Assembly (NCBI RefSeq): GCF_014041915.1
Contig: NZ_CP059472.1
Coordinates: 372,001 to 436,000, forward strand
Length of the DNA stretch: 64,000 nt
Source: Marnyiella aurantia
Lineage (GTDB): Bacteria > Bacteroidota > Bacteroidia > Flavobacteriales > Weeksellaceae
Direction: 5' to 3'
The notes beneath the pieces are model-generated. The model had not been told where the DNA came from, searched no databases, and saw nothing but the letters and a program-made list of their open reading frames with translations. Positions 52,387-61,724 of the stretch are shown here, in pieces. The first letter of the stretch is position 1. Each line of letters begins with the position of its first letter. The position numbers and the translations under genes are program-made.

Positions 52387-54324
52387 ATGGTAAAGATCAC
52401 TCTTCCGGACGGAAGCATCAGAGAATTTGAGAATGCGGTAACACCGCTCGAGGTGGCAAAATCTATTTCGGAAGGTTTGGCAAGAAACACAATTTCCGCG
52501 GTGGTAAACGGTACACAGGTTGAAGTTTCAACAACCATAGATGCCGATGCCACGGTTCAGCTGCTTACCTGGAATGATGATCTTGGCAAAAAAGCCTTCT
52601 GGCACTCCTCTGCTCACCTGTTGGCCCAAGCCATACTTGATTATTACCCGGCCGCAAAGCTCACCATTGGTCCTGCCATTGAAAATGGTTTCTACTATGA
52701 CGTTGATTTTGGTGATGAAACCCTGAGTGAAAAGGATTTTGAGAAGATTGAGAAAAAAATGCTGGAGAACGCAAAAAAGAACTCCACCTTCAGCCTCTAT
52801 CCTGTTTCCAAAGCCGACGCGCTGAAAGAATATGCAGACAACCCTTACAAAACCGAACTTATATCAAATCTGGAAGACGGTCAGATTACCTTCTGCAGCC
52901 ATGATAATTTCACTGACCTTTGCCGTGGCGGACATTTGCCGTCCACTGGAATCGTGAAGGCTGTAAAAGTGCTGAACGCTGCCGGAGCTTACTGGAGAGG
53001 TGATGAGAAAAACCCGCAACTTACAAGAGTTTACGGAATTTCCTTCCCAAAACAGAAGGACCTTACCGAATATATGGAAAGGCTGGAAGAGGCCAAGCGC
53101 CGCGACCACAGAAAACTTGGAAAAGAACTTGGTATTTTTGCTTTTTCTGACAAAGTAGGTGCCGGTTTGCCGCTTTGGCTTCCAAAAGGTGCCGCCCTCA
53201 GAAAAAAACTGGAGAACTTCCTTTCCGACGCACAGAAAAAAGCAGGTTACGAATTTGTAATCTCACCGCATATCGGTTCCAAGGAACTTTACGTGACGTC
53301 CGGTCACTGGGATAAGTACGGTGCCGACAGTTTTCAGCCAATAAAAACTCCAAATGAAGGCGAAGAGTTTATGCTGAAGCCAATGAACTGCCCTCACCAT
53401 TGCGAAATCTATAAAGTAGGTCAGTGGTCTTACCGCGACCTGCCAAAGCGTTTTGCTGAATTCGGAACGGTGTACCGTTACGAGCAGTCCGGAGAACTTC
53501 ACGGTCTTACCAGAGTGCGCGGATTTACCCAGGATGATGCTCACCTGTTCTGTACACCCGACCAACTGATGACCGAGTTTGAAGGCGTGATAGACCTTGT
53601 AATGTATGTTTTCCGGAACCTTGGTTTCGAAGATTTTGTAACCCAGGTTTCGCTTAGAGACCCGGAGAACAGAGAAAAATATATCGGCAGCGATGAAAAC
53701 TGGGAAAAAGCGGAGAACGCAATAATAACGGCCGCTAAAAACAAAGGTTTGAACACCATTGTCGAATACGGTGAAGCCGCTTTCTATGGTCCGAAACTGG
53801 ACTTTATGGTGAAGGACGCTTTAGGCAGAAAATGGCAGTTAGGAACCATTCAGGTGGACTATAACCTGCCGGAACGTTTCGACCTTACTTATATAGGCAG
53901 CGATGGTGAAAAACACCGGCCCGTAATGATTCACCGTGCACCTTTTGGCTCCATGGAACGTTTCATTGCCATACTGCTTGAAAATACGGCTGGAGATTTT
54001 CCTCTTTGGCTGGCACCGGATCAGTTTATTATCCTTCCTATTTCAGAAAAATATTTAGAATATTCTAAAAAAGTTTCACATTTATTGGAAAATGACGATA
54101 TTAGCGGCTTGATTGACGACCGTAATGAAAAGACCGGAAAAAAGATCCGGGATGCGGAGATCAACAAATATCCGTTCATGCTTATCGTAGGAGAAAATGA
54201 AGAACAGTCCGGCACAGTATCTGTAAGGAGACGTGGCGAGGGTGACCTGGGGACGATGACCATTGAGGAGTTCACCGCTTACTTTAAGAATGCCTCGGCA
54301 CTCAACGCTGAGTTCGGAGCGTAA
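52387..54324 (+). CDS. thrS: Threonyl-tRNA synthetase
   Basis: 645 residues: TGS domain at the N-terminus; the editing domain with its metal-binding H-x3-H ('[10 protein letters not shown]') and '[10 protein letters not shown]'; the class II catalytic core with motif 1 '[11 protein letters not shown]', motif 2 '[22 protein letters not shown]', zinc-binding Cys in '[10 protein letters not shown]', motif 3 'APFGSMERF'; and the anticodon-binding domain at the end. It charges tRNA-Thr. It sits 41 bases upstream of infC, the usual order. Confidence 0.97.
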   Translation: MVKITLPDGSIREFENAVTPLEVAKSISEGLARNTISAVVNGTQVEVSTTIDADATVQLLTWNDDLGKKAFWHSSAHLLAQAILDYYPAAKLTIGPAIENGFYYDVDFGDETLSEKDFEKIEKKMLENAKKNSTFSLYPVSKADALKEYADNPYKTELISNLEDGQITFCSHDNFTDLCRGGHLPSTGIVKAVKVLNAAGAYWRGDEKNPQLTRVYGISFPKQKDLTEYMERLEEAKRRDHRKLGKELGIFAFSDKVGAGLPLWLPKGAALRKKLENFLSDAQKKAGYEFVISPHIGSKELYVTSGHWDKYGADSFQPIKTPNEGEEFMLKPMNCPHHCEIYKVGQWSYRDLPKRFAEFGTVYRYEQSGELHGLTRVRGFTQDDAHLFCTPDQLMTEFEGVIDLVMYVFRNLGFEDFVTQVSLRDPENREKYIGSDENWEKAENAIITAAKNKGLNTIVEYGEAAFYGPKLDFMVKDALGRKWQLGTIQVDYNLPERFDLTYIGSDGEKHRPVMIHRAPFGSMERFIAILLENTAGDFPLWLAPDQFIILPISEKYLEYSKKVSHLLENDDISGLIDDRNEKTGKKIRDAEINKYPFMLIVGENEEQSGTVSVRRRGEGDLGTMTIEEFTAYFKNASALNAEFGA

Positions 54325-54365
54325 TTCCGGATATTTGAATAAAGAATAACTTAAAATTTAAAACA

Positions 54366-54929
54366 ATAGCACAGAAATTTAATTACCGAGGTAGAGGCCC
54401 ACAAAGAAGGGTGCAGGAAGATTTGCATCAGATCAACGAAAAAATTCGGGCTCGTGAAGTCCGTTTGGTGGGCGATAACGTGGAACCGGGGGTTTATCCG
54501 CTGGCAAAAGCACTGGAAATTGCTAAGGAACAGGAACTTGATCTTGTTGTAATTTCGGACAAGGCAGAACCGTATATCTCGCGGATTCTGGATTATAAAA
54601 AATTCCTTTACGAGCAGAAGAAAAAGACCAAGGAACTTAAAGCCAAGCAGGTAAAAGTGGTGGTTAAGGAAATCCGTTTCGGTCCGCAAACAGATGACCA
54701 CGATTACGAATTCAAGAAAAAGCACGCCGAGAAGTTTCTGGAAGAAGGATCAAAGCTGAAAACCTATGTTTTCTTCAAAGGCCGTTCTATCATCTTTAAG
54801 GATCAGGGAGAAATCTTGTTGCTGAAACTGGCCCAGGAACTGGAACACGTAGGCAAAGTAGACCAACTGCCAAAACTTGAAGGCAAGCGTATGATTATGA
54901 TGATGAGCCCTAAGAAGCCGGCGAAATAA
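54366..54929 (+). CDS. infC: Translation initiation factor IF-3, AUA start codon
   Basis: 187 residues if it starts at ATA (54366). A GTG at 54411 would cut off the conserved N-terminus: upstream codons read [19 protein letters not shown], which matches IF-3 N-termini of this group, and the frame has a stop at 54336 with no ATG, GTG or TTG in between. Non-canonical AUU/AUA/AUC starts are known for infC, because IF-3 itself rejects them and so limits its own synthesis. The N-domain, the linker helix and the C-domain ('[20 protein letters not shown]') are complete. A strong terminator follows, unlike the usual infC-rpmI-rplT run. Confidence 0.92.
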   Translation: MAQKFNYRGRGPQRRVQEDLHQINEKIRAREVRLVGDNVEPGVYPLAKALEIAKEQELDLVVISDKAEPYISRILDYKKFLYEQKKKTKELKAKQVKVVVKEIRFGPQTDDHDYEFKKKHAEKFLEEGSKLKTYVFFKGRSIIFKDQGEILLLKLAQELEHVGKVDQLPKLEGKRMIMMMSPKKPAK

Positions 54930-54975
54930 TTAGATAATTTTAAGATGTGATAATTTGCTTTTACATCGAAGATAT

Positions 54976-55009
54976 AAAAAAGAGACTTGAAGGAGTCTCT
55001 TTTTTTTGT
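54976..55009. terminator. Strong terminator after infC, usable in both directions
   Basis: AAAAAGAGACT / AGTCTCTTTTT stem with a short loop and a long T run. Confidence 0.88.
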
Positions 55010-55156
55010 TTGCTATAAAACCTTGGGGATCACTTACCGAAGCTACTACCCTCGCCTGCCTATTTAATTACATTTTCAATTTCTCAAATAGGATCGTCTT
55101 CCTATTCTTCCAATTTTCTAGCGACTGATTGATGTGGATGTTAAACAGTTTCACCA

Positions 55157-56026
55157 TCATCTTCCATAATGGTATTTTTCCAAATCGTATTCAAAAGTTG
55201 ACACGGTTATATTCCATAATTTTAGAGTTTGTACCGCCCTTAGCTTTCCTTTATTTTCCGTTACAGTCAGTTTGTCTGTGAATGATGGTATATATTTGCT
55301 CCAGAAATTTCCCTTAGAATCATTCAGCAAAAAGTAAAATCCCGCATCGCCAAAGCGCTCCCCGGATGAGTTTAAAATGGGTTCGCCACTATCCCCTACT
55401 GATGGTTGTAAAATTACCGTCGCATTTCCTTTTGGGAGAGGAAAAACAGCTTTAACACAAGTATTACCGGACGGTACTTTGCACGTACTGTAAATCCCTG
55501 AATAAATAATTTTCCCTGTTAACCTGAATTTACGCAACCACAGCGTATATTTTAATTCTCCGGTTTCCCTGCAAACCAATTTTATTATTTCACTTGTAAG
55601 ATCTTCAGACTTATGGATTCTATTTACGGGAATATTCAACTGGTTAATTCTTTGACTGAAGAGTCGGTTTACTGAGTAACCAAATAGTTTGAAAACCGGA
55701 TTCCACTTTACTTTGAACTTTAATCTATATGCAGAGGTGTTCTCATAAAAATCAATCACATTTTTAGACAAGCTAGAAATCTCGTGTACAGATAAATTTA
55801 AATTGTTAATTGAATCCAGCAATCCCGCAGATTCGAAGTCTTTTACAATTTCTAAGTTTTCTCTTTCTGTCAATTGCTCAATAAATTTCTCACCGATACC
55901 ATTTATTTCTCCAAAGGGACCCATAAGCCATAAATTCTGCGAAGGGTTAACTCTGCGCCCGAAGCTGATCACCCATTGTTGAGTAATCCAGTCCTGGAAT
56001 TTCTGCATACGATATGCTACATTCAT
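55157..56026 (-). CDS. Hypothetical protein, partner of the CrtA-like gene
   Basis: 289 residues from the ATG at 56026; an earlier ATG at 56068 overlaps the upstream gene. It begins 5 bases after the CrtA-like stop, so the two form a pair. Soluble with no signal. A segment 'FYENTSAYRLKFKVKWNPVFKLFGYSVNRLFSQRINQLNIP' resembles a short conserved block in uncharacterised proteins of other phyla. The function is unknown. Confidence 0.7.
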   Translation of the reverse strand: MNVAYRMQKFQDWITQQWVISFGRRVNPSQNLWLMGPFGEINGIGEKFIEQLTERENLEIVKDFESAGLLDSINNLNLSVHEISSLSKNVIDFYENTSAYRLKFKVKWNPVFKLFGYSVNRLFSQRINQLNIPVNRIHKSEDLTSEIIKLVCRETGELKYTLWLRKFRLTGKIIYSGIYSTCKVPSGNTCVKAVFPLPKGNATVILQPSVGDSGEPILNSSGERFGDAGFYFLLNDSKGNFWSKYIPSFTDKLTVTENKGKLRAVQTLKLWNITVSTFEYDLEKYHYGR

Positions 56027-56031
56027 TTGTC

Positions 56032-56730
56032 TCAGCTCTTTGGAATATAGGATGAATGACCATCCCATTCTCCATGTTCAGATATTGGCCTGAAACGCAT
56101 TGTGGTAAACTCAAAATGGAAGTCTTTTCTTTCCCGCTCCTTCATTGCGTGTAGATGTGCTTTGGGACGTGACATGTTGCTGTGCCCACTAACCATATCC
56201 GTCATATACTTTTGCGTTTTCCAAATTGAAAATGTAGAAATTAGATTTGGATACCGGATCGAAGCTAAAGATAAGGTTGTATTAGCATTATCCCGAACCT
56301 GCTTTTCCACTGGTCTGCCCCACTTCAGAAACCTGGGAATCTGCCTGTACTTCATCCTGGCAATAGTCACCGCAACCATGGGATTATCTTCATTAATTAT
56401 TTTCTGCATATCGGGTACTTGAAATCCTGAAATGCTTCCCCATTTTCTGAGATACTCTAAACGAATGTGCCAGCCCTCTGCAATCTGATTTCCTCTCTCA
56501 TTTAAGCGGAGAAAATCATCCAGGAAGGTTTCATTTTCCCACTGTGCAAACACTATAATTTTTCGGTTAAAGAATCTTGACTTTGAAAGCAAGCGGGACC
56601 CTAAAACCATTTCGGACATTACTTCCGCATGAATAAGCCCTTTGGTATCTGCTGGCTTGATGGGAAAAAACAGCATTTTAATTGCTGCAATAGTTGGGAG
56701 TTTTACAAGATGATAGGAAAATACGGTCAT
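56032..56730 (-). CDS. CrtA-like (spheroidene monooxygenase family) heme-monooxygenase fold protein
   Basis: 232 residues. 'KIIVFAQWENETFLDDFLR', 'SKSRFFNRK', 'FSIWKTQKYMTDMVSGHSN' and 'HLHAMKERERKDFHFEFTTMRFRPI' follow the CrtA family layout, a dimeric alpha/beta barrel-like fold. True CrtA makes ketocarotenoids; no carotenoid gene is near here, so the substrate is unknown. It sits on the minus strand between infC and rpmI. Confidence 0.7.
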   Translation of the reverse strand: MTVFSYHLVKLPTIAAIKMLFFPIKPADTKGLIHAEVMSEMVLGSRLLSKSRFFNRKIIVFAQWENETFLDDFLRLNERGNQIAEGWHIRLEYLRKWGSISGFQVPDMQKIINEDNPMVAVTIARMKYRQIPRFLKWGRPVEKQVRDNANTTLSLASIRYPNLISTFSIWKTQKYMTDMVSGHSNMSRPKAHLHAMKERERKDFHFEFTTMRFRPISEHGEWDGHSSYIPKS

Positions 56731-57010
56731 TGGCAGGTCTTCACGGTTGCTTATGTGTTGATGGTCAGAGTTTGTTAGAATTCAAATATACAAAGTTTCA
56801 CTACCTCCGGATAGCTTATGGATGTATTAATCTCTCCGCGTGAGGGATCGCAACGGTTACCCCGCAGGCCCGGGCGCCGCCAGGCGCCCGGGACGAGGAG
56901 TATGAGTGCAGAGCCCGGCGCGAAGGAGCAAACGCAGCGCAGCGCAGTGCGCGACTGAAGCGACACGCCCAAAAACGAACTCTAATCAGGAATCAAACTA
57001 AGTAAATGCT
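56731..57010. other. Non-coding stretch with a GC-rich structured element
   Basis: No gene is seen. The middle (about 56840-56975) is much richer in G+C than the surroundings and holds a perfect hairpin at 56869-56892 and repeated GCGCA units near 56935-56952. The pattern 'gagggat..cgcaacgg' then hairpin then 'gcagagcccgg' resembles, from memory, a dispersed intergenic element of flavobacteria. Confidence 0.5.
56869..56892. repeat. GC-rich perfect hairpin
   Basis: CCCGGGCGCC pairs perfectly with GGCGCCCGGG across a GCCA loop. There is no T run on either side, so it is not a simple terminator. Confidence 0.75.
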
Positions 57011-57039
57011 TTGTAATTGCATAGAAAGTCGTACTTTTG
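57011..57039 (+). promoter_or_regulatory. Promoter of rpmI-rplT
   Basis: TTG (57011-57013), 18 bases, then TACTTTTG (57032-57039): the full -33/-7 arrangement of Bacteroidota. The leader to the rpmI ATG is ~78 bases. Confidence 0.6.
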
Positions 57040-57123
57040 CAGTCTGAAAACTGTGCTTTGCTCAGGCAAGTGCGGGATGAAGACCAAACAGATATTGATA
57101 ACAAACAGATAAAATTAAGCAAA

Positions 57124-57321
57124 ATGCCAAAATTAAAAACTAAATCAGGTGCTAAGAAGCGTTTTAAGCTTACCGGAACCGGGAAGATTAAAAGAAAAGG
57201 TGCTTACAAAAGCCACATTCTGACCAAAAAAGAGACCAAGCAAAAGAGAAATCTTACGCAAACTTCTTACGTGGCCGAGGTGGACAAGAAAAGCGTACTT
57301 CGCCAATTAGCGTTAAAGTAG
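57124..57321 (+). CDS. rpmI: Ribosomal protein bL35
   Basis: 65 residues starting at '[33 protein letters not shown]', the standard bL35 N-terminus; an open frame extends upstream but is not part of it. Part of the large ribosomal subunit. With infC cut off by a terminator and a two-gene cassette, it has its own promoter. Confidence 0.96.
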   Translation: MPKLKTKSGAKKRFKLTGTGKIKRKGAYKSHILTKKETKQKRNLTQTSYVAEVDKKSVLRQLALK

Positions 57322-57438
57322 TTTTTATAAATCAAAGCGGTTTATAAGAATTAACAAATTCAACAAAATTTAACCCTGAAACGGTGCACCTAAGATCTGC
57401 CGCGGCGGACGCCCTTTTCAAAAAAAAACATTTAAATT

Positions 57439-57783
57439 ATGCCAAGATCAGTAAACGCGGTGGCTTCCAGAGCCCGCAGAAAAAAAGTAATGAAGTTGGC
57501 CAAAGGTTTCTTCGGAAGAAGAAAAAACGTTTGGACTGTAGCTAAGAATGCCGTGGAAAAGGCGATGCAGTATGCATACCGTGGCAGAAAAGAGAAGAAA
57601 AGAAACTTCAGAGCACTTTGGATTACCAGAATTAACGCTGGTGCAAGAGAACACGGACTGACTTATTCTCAGTTTATGGGAGCTCTTAAGAAAAACAACA
57701 TCGAATTGAACAGAAAAGTTTTAGCCGATTTAGCAATGAATCACCCTGAAGCGTTCAAAGCTGTTGTAGATCAAATTAAATAA
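57439..57783 (+). CDS. rplT: Ribosomal protein bL20
   Basis: 114 residues, full-length, basic: '[42 protein letters not shown]' and '[25 protein letters not shown]'. Needed for large-subunit assembly and, in other bacteria, it represses its own operon through the mRNA leader. A 117-base gap separates it from rpmI, and an rRNA-like GC-rich segment near 57395-57415 is a possible control site. Confidence 0.96.
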   Translation: MPRSVNAVASRARRKKVMKLAKGFFGRRKNVWTVAKNAVEKAMQYAYRGRKEKKRNFRALWITRINAGAREHGLTYSQFMGALKKNNIELNRKVLADLAMNHPEAFKAVVDQIK

Positions 57784-57808
57784 TGTAAAATTTTGTTATC
57801 AATATCTG

Positions 57809-57835
57809 ATCCCGGACTTTGTTCGGGATTTTTTT
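57809..57835 (+). terminator. Terminator of rplT
   Basis: ATCCCGGAC / GTTCGGGAT stem (one G-U pair) with a TTT loop, then seven T. Confidence 0.85.
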
Positions 57836-57836
57836 A

Positions 57837-57844
57837 TATTTTTG
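57837..57844 (+). promoter_or_regulatory. Promoter -7 box of the secreted M28 peptidase gene
   Basis: TATTTTTG, overlapping the T run of the rplT terminator and 16 bases before the ATG at 57861. It rules out the in-frame upstream start at 57819. Confidence 0.5.
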
Positions 57845-57860
57845 CCTCACAATTTCTTTC

Positions 57861-59045
57861 ATGAAAAAACTTCAGTATCTATTTGTATTTCTGTGTGTTA
57901 CACTGGCACAGGCACAAACTTTTATACCGGCCTACGGTGCACGTGTAAGCCAGGTTTCACAGAGCAATATCAATTCCGGACTTCAGGACTTTGTGAGCTT
58001 TGGAACCAAGACCACAGGCAGTACCAATAATGCCAACGCACTGAACTGGCTGAAAAGTAAATATGCCGCCTTCGGCTACTCCACCTCTCAGGTGATCGAA
58101 CATCCTTTCAATATCGGCAGCGTTACATCCAAAAATCTGGAGGTTACCAAAACAGGTACGCTTTATCCCAATACCTTCGTGCTGGTGATTGCTCATTTTG
58201 ATACCATAAACGGTGTGGGCGCCAATGATAACGGCAGCGGTACTAATGCTCTCCTGGAAATGGCGCGTATTATGAAAGACGTTCCTACGGAATACTCCAT
58301 AAAATTCATTCACTTTTCCGGTGAGGAGCAGGGTTTGTACGGAAGTCAGCATTATGTGAATAATGTAGTGAACGCTACCAGTCCAAAAATGAACATCAGG
58401 CTTGTTTTCAACCTGGATCAGGTGGGCGGAACCTCTGGTCAGACGCACAACACGATTTTCTGTGAGCAAGACACCAACAATTCACCGGCAGCTAATAACG
58501 CGTCTTCAGCATCGGTTACCCAGCAGCTTAAAAACTGTGTGGCCTTATATTCTACGCTGCAGACCAACACCGGCGTTGCTCCGGCCTACTCCTCAGATTA
58601 CATACCTTTCCAGAACAACGGTGAAGTGATTACCGGGCTTTACGAAGGTTATGGTGACAATAACCCCTATCCTCACACCTCCGGTGATATTATTGCCAAT
58701 ATGGATCCTGTATTTCTGTTCAATGTAACCAAGGCAGCCCTGGGAGCAGTCCAGCATTTCGCTATAGCCTCAACCACACTTTCAGTATCGGAACCGGGTG
58801 TAGAGCATGCAGCCAGCGACTGGACCGTCTACCCAAATCCGGCGAGGGATTATTTTGAAATTAAAGCGTCCGGTTCAGAATCCGGTAAGATGACTTTTGA
58901 GCTTACCGATATGAGCGGCAAATCCGTACTTCGCGTTCAGGATTCCAAAAAGATTGATGTTTCCGGAATACCGACCGGAGTTTATGTTGGAAAACTGCAG
59001 ACCGACGGTCAGAGTTCTTCAAAAAAAATAATGATTAAAAGATAA
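57861..59045 (+). CDS. Secreted M28 family metallopeptidase with T9SS sorting domain
   Basis: 394 residues from the ATG at 57861, which begins a signal peptide (MKKLQYLFVFLCVTLAQA). The M28 zinc site is complete: 'IAHFDT', 'GANDNGSGTNALLEMA', 'FSGEEQGLYGSQHYV', 'FNLDQVGG', and a final His in 'YPHTSGDII'. A T9SS C-terminal domain starts at 'TVYPNPARDYFEI' and ends 'SSKKIMIKR'. It is exported to the surface or medium to digest peptides. Confidence 0.93.
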   Translation: MKKLQYLFVFLCVTLAQAQTFIPAYGARVSQVSQSNINSGLQDFVSFGTKTTGSTNNANALNWLKSKYAAFGYSTSQVIEHPFNIGSVTSKNLEVTKTGTLYPNTFVLVIAHFDTINGVGANDNGSGTNALLEMARIMKDVPTEYSIKFIHFSGEEQGLYGSQHYVNNVVNATSPKMNIRLVFNLDQVGGTSGQTHNTIFCEQDTNNSPAANNASSASVTQQLKNCVALYSTLQTNTGVAPAYSSDYIPFQNNGEVITGLYEGYGDNNPYPHTSGDIIANMDPVFLFNVTKAALGAVQHFAIASTTLSVSEPGVEHAASDWTVYPNPARDYFEIKASGSESGKMTFELTDMSGKSVLRVQDSKKIDVSGIPTGVYVGKLQTDGQSSSKKIMIKR

Positions 59046-59048
59046 ATC

Positions 59049-59077
59049 AAAAATCCTGAGTTACGCTCAGGATTTTT
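59049..59077. terminator. Shared terminator between convergent M28 and glycosyltransferase genes
   Basis: A stem AAATCCTGAG / CTCAGGATTT with a 5-base loop and T runs on both strands. It slightly overlaps the 3' end of the minus-strand gene. Confidence 0.85.
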
Positions 59078-60179
59078 TGTTTAGAAGGCTTTCGTAAGCG
59101 TTTATCAGATCTTCTGCCACACGACTGTCGGTGTACCGCTGTGCATATTTCTGCCCTTTTTCAGCTCTGCGTTCGCGCTCGGCTTCACTGTTCCATAGGA
59201 AAGTAATTTTAGACTTCAGGTCCGGGACATTTAGTGGGTCTACATACATTGAATCGGGACCGCCGGCTTCAGGGAGTGAACTGGTATTGCTCGTAATGAC
59301 GGCGGTACCTGAAAAAAGAGCTTCAATTACCGGGATTCCGAAGCCTTCGAATAAACTGGGATAAACAAATATATCGGCCATTTTATAGAGTTCAGCCAGT
59401 TCGGCCATAGTCAGTCCTTCCAGAAACTGAACCTGATCCTGCATTTTATTTTTCCTGATGAATTTTTCTACTTTTTTGTAGTATGATGTTGTCTTTCCCA
59501 AAACCACCAAAGGAATACCCGTGCCTACTACCGCTTTTATGGTATTGAGCAGGTTCTTCCTGGCCTCTATGGTACCGACACTCAGCATAAAACGTTCAGG
59601 CAGCTGATGTTTCGTTCTTAATGAGCTTTGTAAATCTTCATCAGGCTTCGACTTAAAAGCCTCGTGGCAACCCTGATAAACCACCTTAATTTTTTCTGAA
59701 GGAATTTTAAGGTATTTGATGATGTCACGTTTGGTCTGTTCGGAAATCGCGATGACGAGGTCAGCATTTTCTGCCGCTTTTTTAAATTTCCAGAAATGGA
59801 TCTTACGGTCCGTCCAGGAATAGTAATTGGGATAGCGCAGAAAAATAAGGTCGTGGATGGTCACTACCTTTTTTATAGTTGAATCAGAACTCCACTTGAG
59901 AGGTAATTCACCGGAAAGTCCGTGAAAAATTTCTGCACCGGCCTGCTGAGCTTCCAGGCCCATTTTAAGCTGCCTGGAAAGGAAACTTTTTTTTGTCTGT
60001 ACCACAGAAACTCCCTGTAAAGCCGTGATTTCACTTCCCTTTTCCGTTGGCGCTGAATCCAGCAGCAGATAACTGTTTTCGGGATGATGAGCAGCTAAAA
60101 TCCGCACCAGATCGCGGGAATAGTTACCCAAACCTGAAGAATTATGGAAAAAACGTTTGGCATCATAGGCAATTTTCAT
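59067..60179 (-). CDS. Glycosyltransferase family 4 (GT-B)
   Basis: 370 residues. The acceptor half has 'SSGLGNYSRDLVRIL', the donor half 'LSVGTIEARKNLLNTIKAV' and the E-x7-E signature in 'PSLFEGFGIPVIEALFSG', as in GT4 enzymes. It transfers a sugar to a lipid- or cell-surface glycan; the sugar is not determined. It overlaps the GT32-type gene by four bases, so a two-gene sugar module. Confidence 0.9.
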   Translation of the reverse strand: MKIAYDAKRFFHNSSGLGNYSRDLVRILAAHHPENSYLLLDSAPTEKGSEITALQGVSVVQTKKSFLSRQLKMGLEAQQAGAEIFHGLSGELPLKWSSDSTIKKVVTIHDLIFLRYPNYYSWTDRKIHFWKFKKAAENADLVIAISEQTKRDIIKYLKIPSEKIKVVYQGCHEAFKSKPDEDLQSSLRTKHQLPERFMLSVGTIEARKNLLNTIKAVVGTGIPLVVLGKTTSYYKKVEKFIRKNKMQDQVQFLEGLTMAELAELYKMADIFVYPSLFEGFGIPVIEALFSGTAVITSNTSSLPEAGGPDSMYVDPLNVPDLKSKITFLWNSEAERERRAEKGQKYAQRYTDSRVAEDLINAYESLLNKKS

Positions 60180-60841
60180 TCGCCTGAGGGTTTTATAATG
60201 TCCTGAGACATCTGCTTTTTCTTCCAGTGTTCCGATTTCTTACCATACAGAAAAATTCGTCCCAACTTATACTTGAATTTCAGGTGGCCGTTAAAATCCG
60301 TTCCGAGCAGCCGGTGCGGCGTGTCCGGTTTTTCTTCCAGCACCTCATTGATTGCTTCGGTGTAGACTGTTGGACCGGTAGTCCGGTGCACATCGTTGGG
60401 ATAACGGTGAGTTTCAATATTGTCCACCACCTTCTCCAGGGTTCTCTTCAGGAATGGATGATCTTTGGCCGAAATGAGTCCCCACTGGCAGTAAAGTCCC
60501 GGATTTCCCTCGTGAGTAATGATGAAGTCATCGTCTTCCTGCAGAAATTTATCAAATGGAGTTTTCACGTAACTGTCGATATCCAGATAGACACCGCCAT
60601 ATCGGTAAAGCACAGCGTAGCGGAAAAAATCGGCCTTGGCTGCACCAATAGTCAGGCTTTTATAGGCCTTCAGATATCTCGGTGGGAATTCCTCTTCAAA
60701 AAAGCCAAGAATGCGTTTATCATCGTAAAAATGATAATTCCAGCCCGGATTTTTCTTCCTCATCCGGGAAATGTAAAACCGGGTGATCCACGGAAGATCA
60801 CCCGTTTTAAAGGTCTGAAAAATATTTTTAGGAATTGGCAT
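60176..60841 (-). CDS. GT32-like glycosyltransferase (DXD type)
   Basis: 221 residues. 'IPKNIFQTFKTGDLP' at the N-terminus, 'AAKADFFRYAVLYRYGGVYLDIDSYV' with the metal-binding DxD, and 'TGPTVYTEAINEVL' are those of OCH1/capsular GT32-like transferases. It uses a nucleotide sugar with Mn2+ or Mg2+ and acts in the cytoplasm with the GT4 enzyme encoded next, probably on a surface polysaccharide. The dapD gene upstream ends 14 bases away. Confidence 0.87.
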   Translation of the reverse strand: MPIPKNIFQTFKTGDLPWITRFYISRMRKKNPGWNYHFYDDKRILGFFEEEFPPRYLKAYKSLTIGAAKADFFRYAVLYRYGGVYLDIDSYVKTPFDKFLQEDDDFIITHEGNPGLYCQWGLISAKDHPFLKRTLEKVVDNIETHRYPNDVHRTTGPTVYTEAINEVLEEKPDTPHRLLGTDFNGHLKFKYKLGRIFLYGKKSEHWKKKQMSQDIIKPSGE

Positions 60842-60855
60842 AAATATCTTGGCGG

Positions 60856-61668
60856 TTAAACGGCTACGCTGTTATCCCTTAAAGCATCATTCAGCGAGGT
60901 TTTCTTGTCCGTGCTTTCCTTTCTTTGACCAATGATCAGCGCACACGGAACCTGATATTCGCCTGCAGGGTACTGCTTTGTATAACTTCCCGGAATCACT
61001 ACCGAGCGGGCCGGAACTCTGCCTTTAATCTCAACGGGCTCCGGGCCGGTAACATCAATTATTTTTGTTGATGCTGTAAGTACCACATTAGCACCCAAAA
61101 CAGCTTCTTTTTCTACATGGACACCCTCCACAACGATACAGCGGGAACCGATGAAACAGTCGTCTTCAATGATCACCGGCGCAGCCTGAAGCGGTTCCAG
61201 CACTCCTCCGATTCCTACGCCACCACTCAGGTGTACATTTTTGCCGATCTGCGCGCAGCTTCCCACCGTTGCCCAGGTATCTACCATAGTCCCGGAATCT
61301 ACGTAAGCGCCGATATTTACATAGGATGGCATCAAAATTACGCCGCTGGCCACGTAGCTGCCGTGTCTGGCAATGGCATGCGGTACTACGCGCACTCCTT
61401 TTTCAGCATAATTGGTCTTCAACGGGATTTTATCATGAAACTCAAATGGTCCCACCTCTATGGTTTCCATCTTCTGGATGGGAAAGTACATCACTACCGC
61501 TTTCTTCACCCATTCGTTTACAGTCCAGCCGTTTGGTGCAGGTTCTGCTACGCGCAGCTTACCTAAATCCAGTTGCGAAACCACCTCACGGATGGCCGCT
61601 TTGCTGTCTTCATTTTCCAGCAGTTCCCTGTTCTCCCAAATTTCCTCTATCTTCTGTTGTAGTGACAT
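60856..61668 (-). CDS. dapD: Tetrahydrodipicolinate N-succinyltransferase
   Basis: 270 residues, normal for DapD. An N-terminal helical part precedes a left-handed beta-helix of hexapeptide repeats ('ASGVILMPSYVNIGAYVDSGTMVDTWATVGSCAQIGKNVHLSGG') and a C-terminal extension 'PARSVVIPGSYTKQYPAG'. It succinylates tetrahydrodipicolinate in the lysine and diaminopimelate (peptidoglycan) pathway. A TATTTTTG box at 61693-61700 on the minus strand serves this gene and probably the two glycosyltransferase genes. Confidence 0.95.
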   Translation of the reverse strand: MSLQQKIEEIWENRELLENEDSKAAIREVVSQLDLGKLRVAEPAPNGWTVNEWVKKAVVMYFPIQKMETIEVGPFEFHDKIPLKTNYAEKGVRVVPHAIARHGSYVASGVILMPSYVNIGAYVDSGTMVDTWATVGSCAQIGKNVHLSGGVGIGGVLEPLQAAPVIIEDDCFIGSRCIVVEGVHVEKEAVLGANVVLTASTKIIDVTGPEPVEIKGRVPARSVVIPGSYTKQYPAGEYQVPCALIIGQRKESTDKKTSLNDALRDNSVAV

Positions 61669-61692
61669 ATCTTAGTTTAATATTTATATCTG

Positions 61693-61700
61693 CAAAAATA
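61693..61700 (-). promoter_or_regulatory. Promoter -7 box of dapD
   Basis: The minus strand reads TATTTTTG, 25 bases before the dapD ATG. Confidence 0.5.
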
Positions 61701-61724
61701 CAAATTGAATCTGCATTAATGAAT

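Noticed and set aside
56775-56972. 65-codon minus-strand open frame over the GC-rich element.
   Set aside because: It spans a perfect hairpin and GC-rich repeats, and its composition is unlike neighbouring proteins, so it is judged non-coding.
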